The notes under the pieces are model-generated. The model was not told where the DNA came from and made no database searches. It saw only the letters and a program-made list of their open reading frames with translations. Made by a program: the position numbers and the translations under genes. From Caulobacter mirabilis (GTDB lineage: Bacteria; Pseudomonadota; Alphaproteobacteria; Caulobacterales; Caulobacteraceae), in contig NZ_CP024201.1 in NCBI RefSeq assembly GCF_002749615.1, positions 1,922,001 through 1,986,000 of the forward strand: 64,000 bases of DNA. The letters run 5' to 3'. This document shows, piece after piece, positions 42,976-49,496 of the stretch. Numbering within the stretch: the stretch's first letter is position 1; the number at the start of each line of letters is the position of its first letter.

Positions 42976-43749
42976 CTAGTCCTTCGGCACGATCCGGATC
43001 TCGAACAGCGTCGGCCACAGCTTGCCGGTGACGAAGATCCGCTTCTTCTCGCGGTCGTAGGCGATGCCGTTCAGGACGTCGACGCCGCGGGCCTCCTCGG
43101 CGGAGAGCAGGCCGCTCAGGTCGATCCAGCCGACCACCTGGCCGGTCCCGGGATCGATCCGGGCGATGAAGTGGGTCTGCCAGACGTTGGCCCAGACCTC
43201 GCCCTCGATCCACTCCAGCTCGTTCAGATTGTGGATCGGCTGGTCGCCGGCCTTCACCGTGATGCGGCCGGTTTCCTTCAAGGTCAGCGGATCCAGGAAG
43301 CGCAGATCGGCGGTCCCGTCGCTCATGATGATGCGCCGGTCGTCGCGGGTCAGGCCCCAGCCCTGGCCGACGTAGGAGAACTGGCCGGTGCGCTCGAGAG
43401 CCTCGACGTCGTAGACGTAGCCCTTCTGGCCCAGCCAGGTGAGCTGGACCAGCCGATGCTCCCAGTCGACGATGCCCTCGCCGAACTGCTGCGGATCGGT
43501 GTCCCGGCGCTGCAGGACCTTGCCCGTGGTCAGCTCGACCTTGCGGATCGAGGACCGTCCCACCAGGCCGGTGCTCTCGTAGAGAACCCCCTCGCGCCAG
43601 AAGAGGCCTTGGGTGAAGGCCTCGCGGTCGTGCGGATAGCGGTTCAGCACCTGATAGCCGAAGCCGGGGACCGGCCGGGCGTCCTCCGCGGCGGCGGGGA
43701 GGGGCGCCAGGAAGGCGGCGGCGATCAGAAACAGGAGGAGGCGGCGCAC
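42976..43749 (-). CDS. Glutaminyl-peptide cyclotransferase (beta-propeller type)
   Basis: A 257-residue exported glutamine cyclotransferase. The GTG at 43749 gives a clean signal peptide (M-R-R-L-L-L-F-L-I-A-A-A). The body has F-T-Q-G-L-F-W, Y-E-S-T-G-L-V-G-R-S-S-I-R, L-N-E-L-E-W and A-N-V-W-Q-T. It resembles the plant-type beta-propeller enzyme that forms N-terminal pyroglutamate. The longer reading to 43806 lacks a better start. Confidence 0.83.
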   Translation of the reverse strand: MRRLLLFLIAAAFLAPLPAAAEDARPVPGFGYQVLNRYPHDREAFTQGLFWREGVLYESTGLVGRSSIRKVELTTGKVLQRRDTDPQQFGEGIVDWEHRLVQLTWLGQKGYVYDVEALERTGQFSYVGQGWGLTRDDRRIIMSDGTADLRFLDPLTLKETGRITVKAGDQPIHNLNELEWIEGEVWANVWQTHFIARIDPGTGQVVGWIDLSGLLSAEEARGVDVLNGIAYDREKKRIFVTGKLWPTLFEIRIVPKD

Positions 43750-43807
43750 GGGCGATCCAGGGAGGCGGGACGCCGCGAGGTTGGCTCCGCGCGGTCCCGC
43801 GCACAAC

Positions 43808-43835
43808 GAAAAACGCCCGGCTTGCGGCCGGGCGT
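43808..43835 (-). terminator. Terminator of rpmG
   Basis: A 9-bp stem (43813-43821 with 43827-43835) and 5-nt loop. On the minus strand it is followed by TTTTT. It lies about 30 bp past the rpmG stop. Confidence 0.88.
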
Positions 43836-43865
43836 CTGTCGGACGGCAGTCAGCAGGCGATCCGC

Positions 43866-44033
43866 CTACTTGATCTTGCCTTCCTTGAACTCGACGTGCT
43901 TGCGCGCGATCGGGTCGTACTTCTTGAGCACCATCTTCTCGGTCTTGGTGCGGGCGTTCTTCTTGGTCACGTAGAAGAAGCCGGTGTCCGCCGTGGAGTT
44001 CAGACGGATCTTGATGGAAGCCGGTTTGGCCAT
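43866..44033 (-). CDS. rpmG: 50S ribosomal protein L33
   Basis: A 55-residue protein beginning [21 protein letters not shown] and ending [10 protein letters not shown]. The [11 protein letters not shown] segment is typical of L33 without the zinc-binding Cys residues. It assembles into the 50S subunit. It has its own promoter and terminator, so is monocistronic. Confidence 0.95.
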   Translation of the reverse strand: MAKPASIKIRLNSTADTGFFYVTKKNARTKTEKMVLKKYDPIARKHVEFKEGKIK

Positions 44034-44080
44034 CGATAGAATCCTTCGGTAGCCGCGTGGGCCGAAACTAAGAGGCGCGG

Positions 44081-44108
44081 AAAATACTCAGCGACGGCTG
44101 GAAGTCAA
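44081..44108 (-). promoter_or_regulatory. Promoter of rpmG
   Basis: On the minus strand TTGACT (44108-44103) and TATTTT (44086-44081) are separated by 16 bp, 48 bp before the rpmG ATG. It is one of the best sigma70-like promoters in the window. Confidence 0.75.
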
Positions 44109-44133
44109 TGACCGAGCGCTCTAGCCTCGCACG

Positions 44134-44685
44134 ATGTCGTACAGAACCTTCGCGCTTGCCGCCGCCCTGCTGCTTTCCGCCTGCGCCACCACGGCGTCGC
44201 CGAAGGCGCCGGACGCCTTCCTCGCCAACCTGAAGTCCCTGTGCGGCAAGAGTTTCGCCGGCAAGGTGGTCACCACCGATCCCGCCGACGCCGCCTTCGC
44301 CGGCAAGCCGCTGGTGATGCGGGTGGAGGGCTGCGCCGAGAGCCAGGTGCGAATCCCCTTCGCCGTGGGCGAGGATCGCTCGCGGACCTGGGTGATCACG
44401 CGAGTCGGCGACGGGGTGCGGCTGAAGCACGATCATCGCCACGCCGATGGGACGGAAGACGAGCTTTCGCAGTACGGCGGCGACACCCTCGACCCCGGCG
44501 CGGCCGGGCGCCAAGCCTTCCCGGCCGACGCCTTCAGCCGGAGCCTGTTCCTGGGCAAGGGCAATCCGGCCTCGGTCGACAACGTCTGGGCCGTGGAAAT
44601 CCGCCCCGGCCAGACCTTCGCCTACGAGCTGCGCCGCCCGAACCGCCACTTCCGCGTCGAGTTCGACCTGACGAGGCCGCTGTAG
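44134..44685 (+). CDS. Conserved lipoprotein, unknown function
   Basis: A 183-residue protein with lipobox L-L-L-S-A-C at residues 12-17. The body has two further Cys (S-L-C-G-K-S-F and V-E-G-C-A-E-S) and the block H-D-H-R-H-A-D-G-T-E-D-E-L-S-Q-Y-G-G-D-T, likely a conserved signature. I recall similar sequences in many bacteria, always called hypothetical. Divergent from rpmG. It is followed by a family A repeat. Confidence 0.7.
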   Translation: MSYRTFALAAALLLSACATTASPKAPDAFLANLKSLCGKSFAGKVVTTDPADAAFAGKPLVMRVEGCAESQVRIPFAVGEDRSRTWVITRVGDGVRLKHDHRHADGTEDELSQYGGDTLDPGAAGRQAFPADAFSRSLFLGKGNPASVDNVWAVEIRPGQTFAYELRRPNRHFRVEFDLTRPL

Positions 44686-44699
44686 ACCGGATGCAGGCC

Positions 44700-44728
44700 G
44701 GGGACACGCACCTTCGGAGCATGTCCCC
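44700..44728. repeat. GGGGACA hairpin, inverted-repeat family A
   Basis: An imperfect palindrome with GGGGACAC and ATGTCCCC ends and a TTCGG-type loop, matching the copies at 4531-4607. It lies between the convergent lipoprotein and NUDIX genes and probably acts as terminator for both. Confidence 0.75.
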
Positions 44729-44737
44729 TCAGCGCCC

Positions 44738-45304
44738 TCAGCCCAGCGTCTTCACCAGCGGCCGGCCGCGGCGATAGGTCATCAGGAACGGAGCGCCCGC
44801 GTCGCGCAGCGTCGCCAGCACGGCCTCGGTGATGTCGAACAACGGCAGGGCCAGGGCGTCGTCCAGCGAGCGCCAGGCGAGATCGGCCAGCTCCGGCGTG
44901 TCGGCGGCCTCGCCGCGGGCCAGATCGGCGTCGGCGAGGAAGAAGCGGGCGTGGAACCGCACCGGGCTGTCGGTCGGCGTGATCGCCCGGGCGAGGACGT
45001 CGAGGGCGGCGTGGTCGTGCGCGACCTCCAGGCCCGTCTCCTCGGCCGTCTCACGGAGGGCGGCGGTCGCCAGCGCGGCGGCCAGGCGCGGCGAGGCGGC
45101 CGCTCGCCGGACACAGGTCTCGCCCAGGGCGCCCTTCGTCGGTTGGTCGAAGTCGGCCCGGTCCAGCTTGCCGCCCGGGAACACGAAGACGTCCGGGGCG
45201 AAGCGCGACTTGGCGGGCCTCCGGCCCAGCAGCACCTGCGGTCCGCGCACGGTCCGGCGCACCAGGACCAGGCTGGCGGCGTTGCGGGGACGGACCGGGA
45301 TCAC
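44738..45304 (-). CDS. NUDIX hydrolase (second of pair)
   Basis: A 188-residue protein starting at GTG 45304 inside the preceding stop codon. V-F-P-G-G-K-L-D precedes the Nudix box R-E-T-A-E-E-T-G-L-E. The insert between G-G and the box makes it longer than the standard domain. It hydrolyses a nucleoside diphosphate derivative. It is translationally coupled to the upstream NUDIX gene. Confidence 0.85.
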   Translation of the reverse strand: MIPVRPRNAASLVLVRRTVRGPQVLLGRRPAKSRFAPDVFVFPGGKLDRADFDQPTKGALGETCVRRAAASPRLAAALATAALRETAEETGLEVAHDHAALDVLARAITPTDSPVRFHARFFLADADLARGEAADTPELADLAWRSLDDALALPLFDITEAVLATLRDAGAPFLMTYRRGRPLVKTLG

Positions 45305-46029
45305 AGGTGCTCCAGCCGCCGGGCGCCGTTCAGGAAGCGCATGAACGGGATGGGTCGCTCGGGCTGGTCCAGCCGTTCGGCGATCTCGGCCACGACGAAG
45401 CGGGTGATGTTGGGCAGGTCCAGGGCCAGGGTCTCGTCCAGGTCGACCCAGGCGATCTCGTCCAGCTCGCCGCAGTCCGGACGGCGCTCCAGGCTCAGCA
45501 GCGACTCGGCCTCGGCCATGAAGAACCGGGCGTCGAAACGCTTGGGCCGATACGGCGGGGTGATGGCGCGGGCGACGTAGGTCAGGGCCGAGAGGTCGGG
45601 CAGGGCGCCGGCCTCCAGGAACGGCCGCCAGGGGCCCGCGCCGGGGCGTGTGGGGGCCGCCTTGGCCAACAGCAGCCCGGCCTCCTCGAAGGTCTCGCGG
45701 ATCGCGGCCAGGCCCAGCGCGCGCGGCAGTTGCGGACTGGCGTGTCGCGCGGTCAGAGCCAGTTTGGCGGCGACCTGCGGCGCCAGATCGTTGGCCGACG
45801 GGGCGGTGAAGTCGCCGCGGTCGACGCGACCGCCGGGGAACACCCATTTGTCGGGCATGAAGCTATGGCCGCCGTTGCGACGGCCCATCAGCAGGCGCGG
45901 CTTGGGGCCGTCCCGGCGCACGATGATCAGGGTGGCGGCGTGGCGGACGCCGGGGCGCTTGTCGCCCTTGCCGCGCATCGCGCCGTCGCTGCGGGGATCG
46001 TAACTGGGGTCGAGGACGGGTCCGGTCAT
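45301..46029 (-). CDS. NUDIX hydrolase (first of pair)
   Basis: A 242-residue protein. V-F-P-G-G-R-V-D and the box R-E-T-F-E-E-A-G-L-L show a Nudix fold. It is similar to the following gene, so the pair likely arose by duplication. Substrate not identifiable. It may be co-transcribed with rnr. Confidence 0.85.
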   Translation of the reverse strand: MTGPVLDPSYDPRSDGAMRGKGDKRPGVRHAATLIIVRRDGPKPRLLMGRRNGGHSFMPDKWVFPGGRVDRGDFTAPSANDLAPQVAAKLALTARHASPQLPRALGLAAIRETFEEAGLLLAKAAPTRPGAGPWRPFLEAGALPDLSALTYVARAITPPYRPKRFDARFFMAEAESLLSLERRPDCGELDEIAWVDLDETLALDLPNITRFVVAEIAERLDQPERPIPFMRFLNGARRLEHL

Positions 46030-46076
46030 GCGGTCAGCATAGGCTGCGTCGCGCCGCTTGGAAGCGTGACCCAGCG

Positions 46077-46145
46077 TCAGTCGACCGGCATGGTGAAGGT
46101 GAACCGGGTCTCGACGCCGCCGGCGTCGAAGGCCGCGAGGGCGTC
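46077..46145 (-). pseudogene. Possible relic of a lost gene's C-terminus
   Basis: Between rnr and the NUDIX genes, the minus strand reads 22 sense codons, GAC to GAC and then TGA, with strongly biased GC3. They give D-A-L-A-A-F-D-A-G-G then V-E-T-R-F-T-F-T-M-P-V-D. No intact gene precedes it; the frame runs into the rnr end. The R-F-T-F-T-M-P ending is reminiscent of histidine-kinase or TonB C-termini. Alternatively it is chance coding-like sequence. Confidence 0.3.
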
Positions 46146-48456
46146 AGCGCCGCTTGCCCTTGCGCACCCCCTTGGGGACGCCGCCGCGCTTGGGGCCGCC
46201 GCGGCCGGGATCCATCCGTCGACGGACGCCCAGGCGCGGACGCGGCGCGGTCTTGTCCGGCGGCATGGCCTCGCTGAGCATCTCGAACAGCAGCCCGCCG
46301 GTGACGGGCGTCGCCTCGCGCAGGCGGACCTGGACGGTCATGCCCAGGGGCCAGCGCGACCCGCTCCGCTCGCCGATCAGGCTGTGGGTGCGGTCGTCGT
46401 GGATGAAGAACTCTCCGCCCAGCGACGAGACCGGAACCAGGCCGTCGGCGCCGGTGTCGGTCAGCCGCACGAACAGGCCGAAACGGGTGACGCCGGTGAT
46501 CCGCCCCTCGAACTCCGCCCCGACCTTGTCGGCCAGGAACGAGGCGACGTAGCGGTCGGTCGCGTCGCGCTCGGCCGCCATCGCCCGGCGCTCGGCATGG
46601 GTGATGGTCTCGGCGGTTTCCTTGATCTTCTTGATGTCGTCGTCCGTCAGACCGTCGCTGCCGAGGCCCAGCGCGCGGATCAGGCCGCGGTGGACGATCA
46701 GGTCGGCGTAGCGGCGGATCGGGCTGGTGAAGTGGGCGTACTTGGCCAGGTTCAAGCCGAAGTGGCCGATGTTCTCGGCATTGTACTGGGCCTGCATCTG
46801 GGTGCGCAGGACCACCTCGTTGACGATGTCGGCGTGCGGGCCCTCGCGGGTGTCGTCCAGCAGCTTGTTGAACCGCCTGGTCGTCGGCGCCTCGCCCTTG
46901 GTCCAGGGGATGTCCAGCGTGCCGAGGAAGTCGGTCAGCGCCATGATCTTCTCGGGGCTGGGCGTGTCGTGGATCCGGTAGATCAGCGGCGTGCGCCGCT
47001 GTTCCAGCGTCTCGGCGGCCGAGACGTTGGCCTGGATCATCATCTCCTCGATCAGGCGGTGCGCCTCCAGCGAGGGGCGTTTGGTGATCGAGGCGACCTG
47101 GCCGTCCTCGCCGATGACCACACGGCGCTCGTCGCTCTCGATGGCCAACGGCGAGCGAGCGTTGCGGCCCTTCAGCATGACGCCGTAGGCGGTCCACAGC
47201 GGCTTCAGGACGCCCTCGACCAGCGGGCCGGTCTTGTCGTCCGGCTGGCCGTCGATGGCGGCCTGGGCCTGCTCGTAGCTCAGCTTGGCGGCCGAGCGCA
47301 TCAGGCCGCGCACGAAGCGGTGGCTGACCTTCTTGCCGGCGGCGTTGAACACCATCCGCACGGCCATGGTCGCGCGGTTCTCGCCCTCGCGCAGAGAGCA
47401 CAGGCCGTTGCTCAGCCGCTCGGGCAGCATCGGCTCGACGCGGTCGGGGAAATAGACGCTGTTGCCCTTGTCGCGGGCGATCTCGTCCAGCGCCATGCCG
47501 TGGCGGACATAGGCGGCGACGTCGGCGATGGCGACCCAGACCACCCAGCCGCCGACATTCTTCGGGTCGGGGTCGGGATGGGCGAAGACGGCGTCGTCGT
47601 GGTCGCGAGCGTCGGCCGGGTCGATGGTCACGAACGGGAAGTCGCGCAGGTCCTCGCGGCCTTGCAGCGTCGGCTCCTCGGCGGCTTCGGCCTCGGCTTC
47701 GGCCTGTTCGCTGAACCCGGTCGGGATGCCGTGGCTGTGGATGGCGATGAGCGAGGCGGCCCGAGGCTCATCCTCGCGGCCGACGACCTCCAGGATCTTG
47801 CCGAGCTTGGGGCCGTAGCGGCGCTCGGCGGAGCCGACCTGAGCCAGGACCAGGTCGCCGTCGCGCAGGTCGCGGCCGTCGTGCTCGCTGATGAGCAGGC
47901 TGTCCTTGCTCTTGCGGTCGACGGGCTCGACGCGGATCTCGCGGCGGGCCTTGCGGATGACGCCCAGGACGCGGTGGGCGCTCTGGCCCAGGCGCTTGAT
48001 CAGGCGGGCTTCGGTCTCGCCGTTCTCGAGCGGCTCGAAGCGGACGAGGACGCGATCGCCCAGGCCGGGCGCGGCCTCGACGGCCTTGCCGCGATCGGGG
48101 GCCAGGCGGACCAGCGGCGCGTCGGCGCCGGCCTTGGTCAGGCGAACCAGCAGGTCGCCGTCGGGATCGCGCTCGACAACGTCGGCCACGCCGACGGGGG
48201 GCAGGGCGCCGGCCTCGGAGAAGCCGCGGCGGCCGCGCTTGCCGAGGACGCCCTCGGCCTCGAGGCCGCGCATCATCTCGCGCAGGGCGCGGCGGTCGGA
48301 GCCCTTCAGGCCGAACGCCTTGGCGATGTCGGCCTTGTCGGCCTCGCCGGCTTCGCGAAGGAAACGGAGAAGGGTGTCACGATCCGGCAGACCCTGAGGA
48401 TGTCGGGGCGTGCGCGGGGTTCGGGTGGTGGTTTTGATAGGGGGGCGTTTGGCCAT
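46144..48456 (-). CDS. rnr: Ribonuclease R
   Basis: A 770-residue 3'-5' exoribonuclease with an N-terminal helix-turn-helix, cold-shock domains (to about 245), an RNB domain and an S1 domain (about 645-720). The catalytic acidic cluster is I-D-P-A-D-A-R-D-H-D-D near 276-286. It degrades structured RNA, including tmRNA-targeted mRNA. The C-terminus is basic. It is separated from topA by the AT-richer islet, whereas topA and rnr are adjacent in Caulobacter (recollection). Confidence 0.94.
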   Translation of the reverse strand: MAKRPPIKTTTRTPRTPRHPQGLPDRDTLLRFLREAGEADKADIAKAFGLKGSDRRALREMMRGLEAEGVLGKRGRRGFSEAGALPPVGVADVVERDPDGDLLVRLTKAGADAPLVRLAPDRGKAVEAAPGLGDRVLVRFEPLENGETEARLIKRLGQSAHRVLGVIRKARREIRVEPVDRKSKDSLLISEHDGRDLRDGDLVLAQVGSAERRYGPKLGKILEVVGREDEPRAASLIAIHSHGIPTGFSEQAEAEAEAAEEPTLQGREDLRDFPFVTIDPADARDHDDAVFAHPDPDPKNVGGWVVWVAIADVAAYVRHGMALDEIARDKGNSVYFPDRVEPMLPERLSNGLCSLREGENRATMAVRMVFNAAGKKVSHRFVRGLMRSAAKLSYEQAQAAIDGQPDDKTGPLVEGVLKPLWTAYGVMLKGRNARSPLAIESDERRVVIGEDGQVASITKRPSLEAHRLIEEMMIQANVSAAETLEQRRTPLIYRIHDTPSPEKIMALTDFLGTLDIPWTKGEAPTTRRFNKLLDDTREGPHADIVNEVVLRTQMQAQYNAENIGHFGLNLAKYAHFTSPIRRYADLIVHRGLIRALGLGSDGLTDDDIKKIKETAETITHAERRAMAAERDATDRYVASFLADKVGAEFEGRITGVTRFGLFVRLTDTGADGLVPVSSLGGEFFIHDDRTHSLIGERSGSRWPLGMTVQVRLREATPVTGGLLFEMLSEAMPPDKTAPRPRLGVRRRMDPGRGGPKRGGVPKGVRKGKRR

Positions 48457-48547
48457 TACGGCTTTCGAATATCACATCAGGTCGTCGTCGTCGGACTCGT
48501 TCCAACGAATCATGAACGCCTGAGTCTGTTGTGGATACGACGGGTCT

Positions 48548-48643
48548 CGCGAAACATTTCGCGGTTGACGGTGGTTCCGCACACTTGGTGTGCGTGGCGC
48601 GCGCCACTCATCCGCCAAGAGGCTCATCGTGAGCCTGATGAGC
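48548..48643. repeat. Three stacked palindromes in the topA-rnr islet
   Basis: Palindrome 1: CGCGAAA-CA-TTTCGCG (48548-48563). Palindrome 2: CGCACAC-TTG-GTGTGCG (48578-48594). Palindrome 3: AGGCTCA-TCG-TGAGCCT (48620-48636), which overlaps a further GCTCATC...GATGAGC pair (48622-48643). All arms are perfect 7-mers. They lie in a 256-bp stretch (48457-48712) with no credible gene, between the islet gene's stop and rnr. Confidence 0.75.
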
Positions 48644-48712
48644 GGCATATAGGTAAAAAGGGGTGCGGAGGCAAACTTTCCGCAGGTGCCATGCGATCGC
48701 AATTGCCGAGCG

Positions 48713-49480
48713 CTACTGTGCGCCAGTCTCCGCGAGCGATAGTGTTGGCGCCCTGTCGTAGGCTTCGAGCAGCTCATGAGCGATTTGTCGCATCATGGCC
48801 GGAAGGGGACCGATCTTAACAGTCATGGTTCCGTCATGAGTGCCTACTATGCGCCCATCCGGCATCTGGGCGCCGAATGAGCCGCCGAATGAATTTGAAG
48901 ACTGTAGGTCGTCCAAGACTTCGGGCATCTCGGCATCGCTGTGGGCACCCATTGCGTTGCGGAGAAGGGAGATCAGTTTTTGCCGAGTGAGGCGTTCTCG
49001 CTTGTCGAACGGCACAATGTTCTCTGGACGAAGTGGGATGAGAGATTGATCGACACCCGGCGATGCTGCTCCGGCGCGATAGATGATGTCTCTTTCCCAC
49101 CAATCTCTAAACGCAAGGCCTTTGATATCGTCCTTGCCCAACCCTCCTTGGAAGGCGGGCATGAAAGTTACTTGAGGAGGGCTGGAGCTTACCCTCGCGA
49201 TAACCAGCTTGTTGAGCGGGGATAGCACAGACTCAGAGTGCTCGTAGTCAACGGTATCAAAGCGGTACAGCGCACGAAGTCGTGTTGCTGCTGCATTCTC
49301 AGTCAATATTTTACTTGTTTCGGTGGCCATCAGGAATGCGATTGGCGCATATCCACCATCGTATATCTTACATATTTCGCGAAGATTTTGCAGGTGCTCA
49401 GAAAAGCGTTCCAGAAGCTGATCCTCAGAAAGCTTCCGTATCCTGTCTCCCGGCTTCGATTTCGCTTTCCCTCGGCCCAT
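48713..49480 (-). CDS. Islet protein of unknown function with HEPN-like motif
   Basis: A 255-residue protein whose gene has lower GC and more AT-ending codons than its neighbours. Its ATG is 16 bp beyond the topA stop, so it may be read with topA. The N-terminal region (15-75) is helical; F-R-D-W-W-E-R-D-I-I-Y-R-A-G lies near 124-137, and L-R174-N-A-M-G-A-H180 fits the R-x4-6-H pattern of HEPN ribonucleases. A-M-M-R-Q-I-A-H-E-L-L lies near the end. I recall similar unnamed proteins but no function. A toxin or defence role is a hypothesis. Confidence 0.65.
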   Translation of the reverse strand: MGRGKAKSKPGDRIRKLSEDQLLERFSEHLQNLREICKIYDGGYAPIAFLMATETSKILTENAAATRLRALYRFDTVDYEHSESVLSPLNKLVIARVSSSPPQVTFMPAFQGGLGKDDIKGLAFRDWWERDIIYRAGAASPGVDQSLIPLRPENIVPFDKRERLTRQKLISLLRNAMGAHSDAEMPEVLDDLQSSNSFGGSFGAQMPDGRIVGTHDGTMTVKIGPLPAMMRQIAHELLEAYDRAPTLSLAETGAQ

Positions 49481-49496
49481 CCTTTGTCACGGAGAC

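Noticed and set aside
48472-48777. 101-codon minus-strand frame next to the islet gene
   Set aside because: Poor codon bias, overlaps the islet gene's end and the palindromes, no ribosome binding site.
45307-48819. Open frame of 1170 codons on the plus strand
   Set aside because: Antisense to two NUDIX genes and rnr, no recognisable domains, biased composition.
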